From contig JAMXLG010000248.1 of the NCBI GenBank assembly GCA_024281135.1, positions 1 to 22,018 of the forward strand: a DNA stretch of 22,018 bases, given 5' to 3'. Positions 1 to 8,370 of the stretch are shown one piece after another. The stretch is from Vulcanimicrobiia bacterium (lineage in GTDB: Bacteria > Eremiobacterota > Eremiobacteria > Baltobacterales > Baltobacteraceae). The position numbers were made by a program, and so were the translations under genes. The notes beneath the pieces are model-generated. The model was not told the DNA's origin. It saw nothing but the letters and a program-made list of their open reading frames with translations, and made no database searches. Every line of letters begins with the position of its first letter. Position 1 is the first letter of the stretch.

Positions 1-643
1 CACCGAGATGCCGGTCGATGAGGACCATCAAGAGGACGGCGGTGAGCGAGGGAAACGCGATGAGAATCAGGAGCGCGGTGGCGATGATCTCCCAAGTGAA
101 AATCGGAACGCGCCACATCGTCATGCCTGGCGCTCGCAAGAGGAAGATGGTTGTGATCAGGTTGAGGGCCGTGAGAATCGTCGAGATGCCGGCCATCAAT
201 ACGCCGATGGTCCAAAAATCGCTACCGGCGCCCGTTCCTTCGCTGATCGTTGAGAGCGGCGCATAATTCGTCCAGCCGTTCGCGCTTGCGCCGCCGTAAG
301 TAGCAAAGCCGAGGAACATAATGATGCCGCCCAAGATGAAAAGCCACAGCGACGTTGCGTTCAAACGTGGAAACGCCATGTCGGGCGCGCCGATCTGGAG
401 CGGAACGATGTAATTGGCGAGCCCAATACCGAACGGAGCGATGACGAAAAAGATCATCGCGGTTCCGTGAAGCGTGAAGATCTGATTGTAGAGGTGGGGA
501 GCGAGTAGTGTGTTGTCTGGGCGGGCAAGCTGCGCGCGGATCATCATGGAGAGAATGCTCGACGTGACGAAAAACGTCATCGTCGCAACGATGTACATGA
601 TGCCGATCTTTTTGTGGTCGGTCGCCGTGAGCCATGCGATCAC
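1..643 (-). CDS. ctaD: Cytochrome c oxidase subunit I, 5' part only
   Basis: This is the catalytic haem-copper subunit of an aa3-type oxidase, an integral membrane protein that reduces O2 and pumps protons. The frame is open from a GTG at 643 to the window edge and encodes the first 214 residues. It starts with the family opening WLTATDHKKIG and contains FTLHGTAMIFF, with H59 as the expected low-spin haem a ligand. NYIVPLQIGAPDMAFPRLN follows, which is an A-family haem-copper oxidase signature. The visible part ends at LIDRHLG, the conserved loop before the proton-channel glutamate helix; the binuclear-centre histidines lie outside the window. The GTG overlaps the ctaC stop (GTGA), which fixes the start and implies translational coupling. 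The gene is incomplete only because the window ends. Confidence 0.96.
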   Translation of the reverse strand, partial: MIAWLTATDHKKIGIMYIVATMTFFVTSSILSMMIRAQLARPDNTLLAPHLYNQIFTLHGTAMIFFVIAPFGIGLANYIVPLQIGAPDMAFPRLNATSLWLFILGGIIMFLGFATYGGASANGWTNYAPLSTISEGTGAGSDFWTIGVLMAGISTILTALNLITTIFLLRAPGMTMWRVPIFTWEIIATALLILIAFPSLTAVLLMVLIDRHLG

Positions 644-1293
644 GGTTTGATTGCTCCATTGGAAGCGATGTACCGGTCGTATGCGTCATCGGCAACGACG
701 TGGACATAAAACGTCATGAGCGCGTGGTCCAAACCGCAGAATTGCGCGCAACGGGAGAGATACGACCCCGTCCGGCTCGGCGTGATATCGAAGACGTTGG
801 TCATGCCGGGAATTGCGTCGCGTTTGAAGAGGAAGGCCGGAACCCAGAACGAGTGGTTGACGTCGGTGGTCGCGAGATCGATCTCGGTCGTGCGATTCAC
901 TGGGAGGTAGAGCGTGGGCGGCTGCAGCGGGGTGCCCGTCGTTGTAATACGATCTCCGTTATAGCCGAAACGCCACGACCATCGGAATGCCGTCGCACTG
1001 ACGCGGTTTTCGGGATGCGCGACCACGTGGTCGACCGGCATTTCGTCATGGAATGTGACGAGGAAGAGTCCGATTACGATGAGCAGCGGAATGACGGTGT
1101 AGGTAATTTCGAGGGGCGTATTTCCGGTAAAGTGATGCGCATCGTGGTGTCGCTCACGACGGTAGGCAATGATGCACCACAAGATTGCTCCGTACACATA
1201 GATGCCGACAAAAGCACCCGCGCAAATAAAGACGATCCAGCTCTGCTGCATCGCGCCGGCTTGCGCAGTCATGGCATGAGTCAACCACCACAC
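640..1293 (-). CDS. ctaC: Cytochrome c oxidase subunit II (CuA)
   Basis: This subunit accepts electrons from a cytochrome c at its CuA centre and passes them to subunit I. The 217-residue product has two TM helices (about 19-41 and 62-82) and an external cupredoxin domain. CuA ligands are visible: H147 in NHSFWVP and C182-x3-C186-x3-H190-x2-M193 in RCAQFCGLDHALM. The residue between the cysteines is Q184, where most A-family enzymes have Glu. There is no fused cytochrome c domain (no CxxCH). The start is uncertain: the longest form begins with GTG at 1293, and ATG at 1272 is an alternative that still keeps both helices. It is transcribed ahead of ctaD with a 4-base overlap and is divergent from ctaE across about 50 bp. 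Confidence 0.96.
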   Translation of the reverse strand: MWWLTHAMTAQAGAMQQSWIVFICAGAFVGIYVYGAILWCIIAYRRERHHDAHHFTGNTPLEITYTVIPLLIVIGLFLVTFHDEMPVDHVVAHPENRVSATAFRWSWRFGYNGDRITTTGTPLQPPTLYLPVNRTTEIDLATTDVNHSFWVPAFLFKRDAIPGMTNVFDITPSRTGSYLSRCAQFCGLDHALMTFYVHVVADDAYDRYIASNGAIKP

Positions 1294-1314
1294 ATCGGCG
1301 CTTTACCCAACCGC

Positions 1315-1321
1315 GTATAAG
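1315..1321. promoter_or_regulatory. Candidate shared -10 core for divergent ctaC and ctaE
   Basis: The 49-bp gap between the two divergent respiratory operons contains TATAAG on the plus strand (1316-1321). The same bases read TATACG on the minus strand. Placement relative to both starts is sensible, with leaders of about 15 nt and a GGGGGT Shine-Dalgarno-like run at 1332-1338 before the TTG of ctaE. No convincing -35 was seen on either strand. This is inference from position and base composition only. Confidence 0.28.
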
Positions 1322-1342
1322 AATTCGCGCACGGGGGTAGCA

Positions 1343-1936
1343 TTGAGTGTGTCCAGTTCTGCGCAAGGCAACGCTCGTCAACGGCCGCTCCCCATTCGAG
1401 CGCATCCGCTGGTCTTTGGGACCGTCCTCTTTCTTGCTTCAGAACTCATGTTTTTCGCTGCGCTCTTCGCGTCATATTACGATTTGCGCGCGAATCGCGC
1501 AGCGTGGCCGCCGCCCGGCGTGCATCTCGACGTTCCCGAATCCATCGTCGGCACGCTGCTGCTGTTTGTTGCAAGCGTCGTTATGGTCTTTGCAACGAAG
1601 GCGATGGACAGACAACGGATGACGGCGGCGAGTTGGTGGACGGCGACGGCGATCATCGCGGCACTTCTGTTTATTGGGCTCTCGATCCACGGGTATATCG
1701 ACAACACCTTTACGATTTCGTCGAACGCTTACGGCTCGATCTATTACGCGATGACGGGCTTCCATCTCATGCACGTCACCGTCGGGGTTGGAATTCTGCT
1801 CGCGTTGCTCATTGGCATGCGCAGTGGCGCGCTTCGTGTTTACCATCGCGAGGGCGCCGAAGCGATGACCTATTATTGGCACTTCGTCTTCATCGTTTGG
1901 GTAGGAATCTGGGCGACGATTTATCTCGTGCAATGA
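1343..1936 (+). CDS. ctaE: Cytochrome c oxidase subunit III
   Basis: This is a structural membrane subunit of the aa3 oxidase that stabilises subunit I. The 197-residue product has five TM helices, as in short bacterial subunits III. Typical motifs are FLASELMFFAALFASYYDLR near residues 30-50, GFHLMHVTVGVGILL near 138-152 and the C-terminal YYWHFVFIVWVGIWATIYL. TTG at 1343 is chosen because a GGGGGT run sits a few bases upstream; the in-frame GTG at 1349 is the alternative. It opens the operon ctaE-Rieske-cytochrome b-ctaG, and its TGA overlaps the next ATG (ATGA). In actinobacteria ctaE precedes qcrCAB; here it abuts the Rieske gene directly. Confidence 0.95.
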   Translation: MSVSSSAQGNARQRPLPIRAHPLVFGTVLFLASELMFFAALFASYYDLRANRAAWPPPGVHLDVPESIVGTLLLFVASVVMVFATKAMDRQRMTAASWWTATAIIAALLFIGLSIHGYIDNTFTISSNAYGSIYYAMTGFHLMHVTVGVGILLALLIGMRSGALRVYHREGAEAMTYYWHFVFIVWVGIWATIYLVQ

Positions 1937-2721
1937 TTGTCAAAGAACGCGTGATCGCCGCAACGCTGCTGCTCGCAATGTTCGGAGCAGCGCTGTTCAT
2001 TATATCGTACGTTTTGGGCGGAAACCGCCTCTACGAAGGACTTTCGCTCGCGCTTTCCGCGGCCGGTTTATGCGGCGCCGCAATTGGCTGGGCGTTCTGG
2101 ATTCTTCCGAAGGAACAAGTCGAAGACGAGCGCGACGAATATCCGTCCGATCCGTGGGACCGTGCGGCGGAAGACGTCGAGGCGAAGAGCGCGATTGTTG
2201 ACGTTACGCGCAAGCGGGTTCTCACGCGCATGCTCTATGCAGCACTCGGCTTTTTCGGCATCGCGTTGATCGTGCCGATTCGATCGCTCGGACCCGGCAC
2301 GATCGATTCGGCGTTTCATACCAAGTGGCGCAAAGGCTTGCGCCTACAGCGCGAGGACGGAACGTTCGTAAAAGCCTCCGACCTCAATGTGGATTCCGTC
2401 GTGACGGTTTTCCCCGAAGGCGCAATCGGAGACGCTCAATCGCAAACCGTGTTGATTCATACCTCCGATGGCTATCTCGCATATTCAAAGGTTTGCACGC
2501 ATGCGGGCTGTCCCGTTGCGCTGTACCGTACGACCGCGAAGCAACTGATGTGTCCGTGCCACCAGTCCGTATTTGACGTTATGCGTGAAGGCGCGGTCGT
2601 TTCAGGACCAGCTGACCACGCGCTTCCGCGTCTCCCGATCGAGGTAAGTGCGGACGGTTACGTGCGCGCAACGGGCGATTATCCGGAACCGGTGGGACCC
2701 GGATTCTGGGAGCGTTCATGA
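1933..2721 (+). CDS. qcrA: Rieske iron-sulfur protein, actinobacterial QcrA type
   Basis: This is the 2Fe-2S subunit of a menaquinol:cytochrome c reductase-like complex, which takes electrons from quinol oxidised at cytochrome b. The 262-residue product has three predicted TM helices (about 8-30, 37-59 and 98-118), followed by an external Rieske domain. The three-helix layout is typical of actinobacterial QcrA, whereas proteobacterial Rieske proteins have one helix. Cluster motifs are CTHAGCP (C188, H190) and CPCHQS (C207, H210), and C193 and C209 are placed for the usual disulfide. The start overlaps the ctaE stop (ATGA at 1933-1936), and the stop overlaps the cytochrome b start in the same way. 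No Tat twin-arginine signal is visible. Confidence 0.93.
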   Translation: MIVKERVIAATLLLAMFGAALFIISYVLGGNRLYEGLSLALSAAGLCGAAIGWAFWILPKEQVEDERDEYPSDPWDRAAEDVEAKSAIVDVTRKRVLTRMLYAALGFFGIALIVPIRSLGPGTIDSAFHTKWRKGLRLQREDGTFVKASDLNVDSVVTVFPEGAIGDAQSQTVLIHTSDGYLAYSKVCTHAGCPVALYRTTAKQLMCPCHQSVFDVMREGAVVSGPADHALPRLPIEVSADGYVRATGDYPEPVGPGFWERS

Positions 2722-4085
2722 TCGCTCGTTTCCTCGATTGGGTAGACGATCGTCTAGGTACGGCGCACTTCGTTAGCCATGCGTTGCGCAAAGCGTTTCC
2801 GGATCACTGGTCGTTCATGCTCGGCGAAATAAACGCGTACACGTTCCTCATATTGCTGGCGACAGGTACGTTTCTCGCGTTGTTCTTCGACCCTACGGCC
2901 GCGAAGATGACCTACCGCGGGCCCTACGCGCTGCTCGACGGAACGAGCGTTTCGCATGCCTACAACTCCGCGATGAGGTTGAGCTTTGAAGTGAACGGCG
3001 GCCTTTTGATTCGCCAGGTACATCATTGGGCCGCTCTGATCTTCGTCGCCGGAATCTTCACGCACATGGGACGCATCTTTTTTACCGGGGCGTTTCGCAA
3101 GCCGCGCGAGATCAATTGGCTGATCGGACTTGCGCTGTTGATACTCGCGATGTTCGAGGGTTTTGCGGGCTACTCGATGCCGGACGATCTCCTGAGCGGC
3201 GTAGGCCTGCGCATCGCCGTGTCGATTCTGCTTTCCGTTCCGTTCGTGGGTGCGTATCTCACATCGTTGCTGGCCGGCGGCGTCTTTCCGGACTCCGCCG
3301 TCATGTTGCCGCGATTGTTCGTCACGCATGTGTACTTGGTTCCGGCTGCGCTCGCGGCCTTGATAACCGTCCATCTTGCGATTGTGTGGCGGCAGAAGCA
3401 CACGCAATTCCCCGGGCCCGGACGCAGCGAGCAAAACGTCGTCGGCACGCCGCTCTTTCCGCGTTACGCCGCGAAGTCGATGGGTTTGCTTGCCGCGATC
3501 GTTGCAATCACGTTTGCACTTGGGGCGATCGTCCAGATCAATCCGATCTGGATTTGGGGCCCCTACGAACCGTGGCAAGTCCTCAGTCCGGCGCAGCCCG
3601 ATTGGTACGTTGGGTGGCTCGATGGCGCGTTACGAATCGGACCGCCGGTGGCGTTTCATTTCTTCGGGCGCATGATTCCGTCGCCGTTTTGGATGGCGGT
3701 ACTGCTCCCCGCGATCTTGTTTCTCTTCATCGCCGCGTGGCCGTGGATCGAAGCGGTATGGCTCAACGACCGCCGCTCTCACCACTTGTTGGATCTTCCG
3801 CGTAACGCTCCGCTGCGCACCGCTATCGGTTTCGCGGTAGCTGTTTTTTGTGTCGGCTTAATGCTCGCAGGGAGTGGCGACGTGCAAGCGCGATACGTCC
3901 ACGCACCGATTACCGCGGTCACGGAATTCTATCGTCTTTGGTGTTTGATCGCGCCGATTGCGGCGTTCTTCGTGACGTACGGATTCTGCGTCGAACTCCG
4001 AGCCCGTTCGGGAGTGCATGAGGCGCCGCGCGTACGTTTGCGCCGCAATGCGGAGGGCGGATTCGACGAGGAGCCGATCGCGTGA
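2718..4085 (+). CDS. qcrB: Cytochrome b, QcrB-like
   Basis: This is the dihaem membrane subunit that oxidises menaquinol at the Qo site. The product has 455 residues, shorter than typical actinobacterial QcrB (about 540). Haem b ligands are H102/H116 (RQVHHW...THMGR) and H204/H219 (FVTHVYLVP...TVHLAIVW). The second pair is 15 residues apart, the b6f/actinobacterial spacing. KHTQFPGPGR and PDWYVGWLDGALR are hallmark QcrB stretches; PDWY at 294-297 replaces the mitochondrial PEWY Qo motif. The hydrophobic C-terminal part probably adds further TM helices and ends in a charged tail. It overlaps both neighbours by four bases, so it should be translated stoichiometrically with the Rieske protein and CtaG. 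Confidence 0.95.
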   Translation: MIARFLDWVDDRLGTAHFVSHALRKAFPDHWSFMLGEINAYTFLILLATGTFLALFFDPTAAKMTYRGPYALLDGTSVSHAYNSAMRLSFEVNGGLLIRQVHHWAALIFVAGIFTHMGRIFFTGAFRKPREINWLIGLALLILAMFEGFAGYSMPDDLLSGVGLRIAVSILLSVPFVGAYLTSLLAGGVFPDSAVMLPRLFVTHVYLVPAALAALITVHLAIVWRQKHTQFPGPGRSEQNVVGTPLFPRYAAKSMGLLAAIVAITFALGAIVQINPIWIWGPYEPWQVLSPAQPDWYVGWLDGALRIGPPVAFHFFGRMIPSPFWMAVLLPAILFLFIAAWPWIEAVWLNDRRSHHLLDLPRNAPLRTAIGFAVAVFCVGLMLAGSGDVQARYVHAPITAVTEFYRLWCLIAPIAAFFVTYGFCVELRARSGVHEAPRVRLRRNAEGGFDEEPIA

Positions 4086-4771
4086 ACTTGGCGTCGGTGT
4101 TGTACATCATCGCAGCAGTGGGAATGCTCGCGGCCGCGTTGTCGCCCCAGATCGACGCTCGCGCTGATGCGGCGTTTTCGTGGCACATGGCGCAGCATCT
4201 TGTGCTGCTCTTCCTTGTCCCGTTCTGCCTCGTCGCCGCGCGTCCGTTTCAATTATTCTCGGCTTTCGCGCGGAAGGGTGTTGTCGCGAGAGTGGTTCGG
4301 GTGACGCGCCCGATGCACGTTGCTGCACATCCGGTTGTTGCGCTTGCGTTCTTTGGTGCGACGATGTGGGCAACGCATTTCTCGGGACTGTACGAATTGG
4401 CGCTCGAACATACGTGGGCTCACGTCGCAGAACATACACTGTACTTGAGTGCCGGCGTGCTCTTTTGGTTGCCGGTGCTCGCGCCACAACCTTTGCGACC
4501 GCTTCCGTACCCGATGCGATTGCTCTATCTCTTCGTCGCGTTACCGCAAGGTGCGTTGCTCGCGTTTGCGCTTGCGAGCGGGCATCGCGCGCTCTACCCC
4601 CACTACGCGCAGCTCAACGGAACCGCAGCGGCGCTCGCCGACCAAACTACTGCAGCCGCGGTCATGTGGATCGCCGGCGGGCTGATCGTCTTCGTTGCGT
4701 TTCTTGCAACGCTCGGCGTCTGGGCTGCGCGCGAAAACGCTGCTGACGAGCGCCTGGCTGGATTCCCGTGA
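4082..4771 (+). CDS. ctaG: CtaG-family cytochrome c oxidase assembly factor (caa3_CtaG)
   Basis: The product is a 229-residue polytopic membrane protein (about six or seven TM helices) of the Bacillus-type caa3 CtaG family, implicated in assembly of the oxidase copper centres. It is unrelated to Cox11, which shares the name. Family features are the early SWHMAQHLVLLFLVPFCLV (H35, H39) and HVAEHTLYLSAGVLFWLPV (H114, H118). The conserved histidines within helices are plausible copper ligands, which is inference. Translation starts at GTG 4082, overlapping the cytochrome b stop (GTGA). It is the last gene of the respiratory operon, 21 bp before an EAL gene that appears to have its own promoter. 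Confidence 0.88.
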   Translation: MNLASVLYIIAAVGMLAAALSPQIDARADAAFSWHMAQHLVLLFLVPFCLVAARPFQLFSAFARKGVVARVVRVTRPMHVAAHPVVALAFFGATMWATHFSGLYELALEHTWAHVAEHTLYLSAGVLFWLPVLAPQPLRPLPYPMRLLYLFVALPQGALLAFALASGHRALYPHYAQLNGTAAALADQTTAAAVMWIAGGLIVFVAFLATLGVWAARENAADERLAGFP

Positions 4772-4780
4772 GTCCGCCTG

Positions 4781-4786
4781 TATACT
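4781..4786 (+). promoter_or_regulatory. Candidate -10 element for a leaderless EAL mRNA
   Basis: TATACT lies exactly six bases upstream of the ATG at 4793, and no Shine-Dalgarno sequence separates them. With the usual 6-7 base distance from -10 to the start point, transcription would begin on or next to the A of the ATG. That would give a leaderless transcript and would favour ATG 4793 over the upstream in-frame GTG (4787) and TTG (4790). No good -35 is seen. Confidence 0.4.
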
Positions 4787-4792
4787 GTGTTG

Positions 4793-5851
4793 ATGAGCGT
4801 GCGCATTGGCGATTTATGGTCCGATGTTCCGCGGTTACCCGACGTGCGCATTACTGCGGGCGATCTTTACGTTCGGTTTCCTACGCTGCGCTCCGCTGAA
4901 CGCACTCGAGAACACTTGGCCGGAGCACGTTACGATGTATGGTCGTATACCGACGATCCGTATCTGATCGCGATGCCGGGCGTCGACGCCCTTACCGCTT
5001 TACGCTGCATCGTTGAAATCTCGACGCCTCCCGAGCGCGAGGATACGCTGGCGGTGTTGCGTCCCTCGGGTTCGGCGCTGGACTCTGTCGACAAGCTCTC
5101 CGCACTTTCGATTGAATGTTTGTGCAATCGCTTGTCTGCGGACTGGTTGATCGACCTGCTGCGCCAACGGGAGCTCACGTCGGTGTTTCAGCCGATCGTC
5201 GAAGCTGACGACACGGAATCCGTCTACGGCTACGAAGCACTTGTGCGCGCAAGCCCCGATCGCGAAGGCATGGATACGCGGCGGATGTTCTCCATCGCCG
5301 AAAGCGCACATCTTATGTCGCAGTTAGATGCGCTTGCGATGCAAACGGCGTTTACGAATGCAGCGGAAATGGACGTCAAGAAGACTATCTTCGTCAATTG
5401 CTCGCCGGCGCACATGCACGAACCGCAGACGCGGGTTGCGGAAGCCGCTGAATACTGTCGCGAGCTAAAACTCGAGCCGCACAACGTTGTCCTCGAAGTT
5501 GTCGAGACCGAACGCCACGACCGCGACCACTTGCGCGCGTTCGTGCATGCGTGCCGGAAGCACCATTTTCTCGTCGCACTCGACGACCTCGGTTCCGGCT
5601 ATTCGTCGCTGACAGTGTTGGCTGATCTCCGCCCCGATATCCTCAAATTCGACCGCGACCTGGTTCGCTCCATCAACACCGACCCGTATCGCGCGTTGAT
5701 CGTAAATCGATTGCTTGAAGCGTCGCGCGTGCTCGGCCTTCCAAGCGTTGTTGAAGGCGTTGAAACAAAAGCCGAACTTGACTGGGCAGCTGCAAACGGC
5801 GCAACGTACGTTCAAGGAAACTTCACGGGGAAACCGGCTGAGCGGCCATAA
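4793..5851 (+). CDS. EAL-domain c-di-GMP phosphodiesterase with novel N-terminal region
   Basis: This is a predicted cytosolic phosphodiesterase that linearises cyclic di-GMP. The 352-residue product has an unrecognised N-terminal region (about 1-120) and an EAL domain (about 125-350). Catalytic positions are all present: E148 in GYEALVR, N202 in FVNCSP, E238 in LEVVET, D264-D265 in DDLGSGYSSL, K285 in KFDRDLV, E321 in VEGVET and Q341 in VQGNF. It is therefore likely active. It has no GGDEF domain and no TM segment, and the N-terminal part resembles no sensor fold I recognise. It follows the respiratory operon by 21 bp and converges on the STAND gene with a 25-bp gap. No hairpin terminator is visible there. 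Confidence 0.9.
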   Translation: MSVRIGDLWSDVPRLPDVRITAGDLYVRFPTLRSAERTREHLAGARYDVWSYTDDPYLIAMPGVDALTALRCIVEISTPPEREDTLAVLRPSGSALDSVDKLSALSIECLCNRLSADWLIDLLRQRELTSVFQPIVEADDTESVYGYEALVRASPDREGMDTRRMFSIAESAHLMSQLDALAMQTAFTNAAEMDVKKTIFVNCSPAHMHEPQTRVAEAAEYCRELKLEPHNVVLEVVETERHDRDHLRAFVHACRKHHFLVALDDLGSGYSSLTVLADLRPDILKFDRDLVRSINTDPYRALIVNRLLEASRVLGLPSVVEGVETKAELDWAAANGATYVQGNFTGKPAERP

Positions 5852-5876
5852 CGTCCCAGAAAATTGACTACCCGAA

Positions 5877-8348
5877 CTAAATGAGCATCGCCTCGGCAAC
5901 GGCTTGATCTTCGCTCCAGGTCGTGCCGTCAGTCATGAGTTGGGCAAGCTGATCTTCGCCGAGCGCTTCGCGTAGTACCGGAAGCATCGCATCGTATTCT
6001 TGTTGTTCGGTGTATTCGCGCAACGCTTCGAGTCCTACGATTCGTTCGTCGACGTAACCGAGGATGCGCGCTGCGCGGCGACGGTCTTCGATGACTGGAG
6101 CATCACTGCTCTCGCGCAATGCAGCAATCGCCGCGAGATGCTGCAGCGTCCACGCGAGTCCCACAGACCATTGCATATCGTGATTTGCGACGAGCGCCTC
6201 TCGCGCCGCAGTGCGCGCGTCATCGTACCGGCGCAATGCTACGAGATACGCTGCCTTGTTGTATCGCGCATGTGCAACAAGACGGGCATCCCCGAAAGCA
6301 CGCAATACCGCAACCGCTTCGTCGACAAGGCGCACCGCCGCGACCGCCTCTCCGCCGCGAAACTCCACCTCGGCCAGATTTAACGCGACACCTGCGGTCA
6401 ATCGCTCCGCACCGACAACTCGCGCGGCTGCCAACGCCTCGCTGTAGCGTTGTCGCGCACCGTGGAGATCACCGCTCAACAGGCGCGCGATTGCCAAATT
6501 TTGCAGGACGACCGATGTGCGCGCACCTACTGACCGAGCCGCCTCCAAAGCCTGCCCCAGTAGCGCCTCTCCCTCTGCGATCTCGCCGAGAAAGATCTTC
6601 GCCCGACCAATCTGACCGAGCGCTTGAGCTACGCCACGCGGATCGGCAAGCTCGCTGTAGCGCGCCAATGCTCGCTCTGACGCTGCGAGACACGCCTTGT
6701 ACTGGTTGAATGAATTCGCAAACTGAGCTTCCGCGAGATCGAGCGCGGCAACGACCGCGACCGGCGCATCCGCGCCGGCTCGCTGCTGCGCGGCTTGCAC
6801 CCAGCGTCGCCCCTCCGCTGCACCGAAAAAAATCCAAGCTGGGCGCAGCGCACCCGCCATGCTCTGACCGAGCAACGCCTCACCGCGCGGACCGAACGCC
6901 CAGGAAAGCGCTGCGCGAAAATTCTCTAGCTCCGGCTCGACCGACGCGAACCACGCGCGATCCGGCGTGGTGTCATAGGCGTCGTCGAGCCGCACTGCCA
7001 GTGCCAAAAACGCGCGGGCGTGTGCTCGCGCCACCGTATCTTCCTCGCCGGCGTCGGTCATTTTCTCGCGCGCGTACCGGCGGGTCGATTCCAAGAGGCG
7101 ATAGCGTCTCGCGCTCGCCGATTGCTCTGTTTGCACGAGCGACTTGTCTACGAGCGCGGAGAGCAGATCGAGCATCACGATCTCATCTATCTCGCCGTCA
7201 TTGCACACGGCCGCAGCTGTCTCTAGCGAAAAGCTGCCGGCGAAGATCGAGAGCTTTCGAAACAGCGCGCGTTCGTCGGCCGAGAGCAGATCGTAACTCC
7301 AATCGATCAGCGCCCGCATCGTGCGATGGCGCGGCAGCGCGCCGCGATCCCCCGCAGTGAGCAAGCGAAACCGCTCGTCCAACTTCTTCGCGAGTTCACG
7401 TGGTGAGAGTACCTTGACCCGCGCCGCGGCTAGTTCGATGGCAAGCGGTATTCCATCGAGCCGGCGGCATATCTCCGCGACGTGCGGCGCACTCTCAACA
7501 GTTAAGAAAAAGCGGTTGTCCGCGGAGACTGCCCGATCGCTAAAGAGTTGCACGGCGCCGTACTGCGACATCTCAACTGCCGATAGCAACTCTGAGCTTG
7601 ACGGCACGGGAAGCGACGGCAAGCGAAAGATCTGCTCACCTGCGATACTCAAGCTTTCCCTGCTGGTTGCGATAATCCGAACATCGGTACATTCACGTAA
7701 GATCGCAGCAATTACGCGACGTGCCTCCTCAATCACGTGCTCGCAGTTATCGAGGATAAGAAGCAAACGCTTACGCTTGAGATGTGCAAGCAATGTATCG
7801 AGCATCGGATGATTCGGCGTCTCTTGTACCTTCAGTGCGCGCGCAATGACGCTAGTCACCAGCGTCGGATCGGAGGTCGGCGCGAGTTCGGCAAGCCAGA
7901 CGCCGTCGACAAAGTGGTCAAGCTCGTCTCTCGCGACCCGAATCGCGCAGCGCGACTTGCCGACACCGCCCGTTCCGACCACCGTGACAAGCCGGTACGA
8001 TCGAAGCTTTTCTTGTATCTCTGCTACCACGCTCTCACGCCCTACGAAGGACGTGAGTTGCGGTGGGAGATTGTTCGACGGAAACTCATCCGGCGAATCG
8101 GGGAATGCGCGAGGTCCGCGCGCCCGCGTCAGCTTTGCGGCCTCTTCGAGTTGATGGCGCGAGTCGTCGCCAAGCGCGAGAGCGGCAATCAAAAGATCAA
8201 GGGTCGCTCTCTGCGGAGCATGCCGCTCGTCGCGTTCAAGGTAACCAATCGCATCGACGCTGACACGGGCGCGCTTCGCGAGCGCCTCCTGGGACAGGCC
8301 GGCGGCGACCCGATAGCGTTTCAGCAAGTGTGCGAAGCTCTCGGCCAT
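5877..8348 (-). CDS. XRE-HTH / NB-ARC-like STAND ATPase / TPR regulator (copy B)
   Basis: This is a predicted signal-integrating transcription regulator of 823 residues, probably cytosolic. Residues 4-60 form an XRE helix-turn-helix (AAGLSQEALAKRARVS). FVGRE begins the STAND NTPase near 101, followed by P-loop GTGGVGKS (125-132), Walker B LLLILDNCEH (195-204), IIATSRES and GIPLAIELAAAR. The C-terminal half is rich in helical TPR-like repeats. It ends with ALGEDQLAQLM...WSEDQAVAEAML, a tail typical of this family. In related STAND regulators, ligand binding to the repeats relieves ATP-controlled autoinhibition; that role is inferred here. It starts 22 bp after the stop of its tandem paralogue and is probably co-transcribed with it. 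No LuxR domain or killing effector is present. Confidence 0.9.
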   Translation of the reverse strand: MAESFAHLLKRYRVAAGLSQEALAKRARVSVDAIGYLERDERHAPQRATLDLLIAALALGDDSRHQLEEAAKLTRARGPRAFPDSPDEFPSNNLPPQLTSFVGRESVVAEIQEKLRSYRLVTVVGTGGVGKSRCAIRVARDELDHFVDGVWLAELAPTSDPTLVTSVIARALKVQETPNHPMLDTLLAHLKRKRLLLILDNCEHVIEEARRVIAAILRECTDVRIIATSRESLSIAGEQIFRLPSLPVPSSSELLSAVEMSQYGAVQLFSDRAVSADNRFFLTVESAPHVAEICRRLDGIPLAIELAAARVKVLSPRELAKKLDERFRLLTAGDRGALPRHRTMRALIDWSYDLLSADERALFRKLSIFAGSFSLETAAAVCNDGEIDEIVMLDLLSALVDKSLVQTEQSASARRYRLLESTRRYAREKMTDAGEEDTVARAHARAFLALAVRLDDAYDTTPDRAWFASVEPELENFRAALSWAFGPRGEALLGQSMAGALRPAWIFFGAAEGRRWVQAAQQRAGADAPVAVVAALDLAEAQFANSFNQYKACLAASERALARYSELADPRGVAQALGQIGRAKIFLGEIAEGEALLGQALEAARSVGARTSVVLQNLAIARLLSGDLHGARQRYSEALAAARVVGAERLTAGVALNLAEVEFRGGEAVAAVRLVDEAVAVLRAFGDARLVAHARYNKAAYLVALRRYDDARTAAREALVANHDMQWSVGLAWTLQHLAAIAALRESSDAPVIEDRRRAARILGYVDERIVGLEALREYTEQQEYDAMLPVLREALGEDQLAQLMTDGTTWSEDQAVAEAMLI

Positions 8349-8370
8349 GGTCCAAGGTCACTTCGTCAAA

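Noticed and set aside
634..1320. Long plus-strand ORF opposite ctaC
   Set aside because: It is antisense to a gene with clear CuA motifs, is rich in Arg and Asp, and has no recognisable domain.
2754..3578. 274-codon minus-strand ORF opposite cytochrome b
   Set aside because: Composition is that of a shadow frame in GC-rich DNA; the other strand has all the haem ligands.
5852..5876. Terminator between the EAL gene and STAND copy B
   Set aside because: No stem-loop or T-tract is visible in the 25-bp convergent gap.
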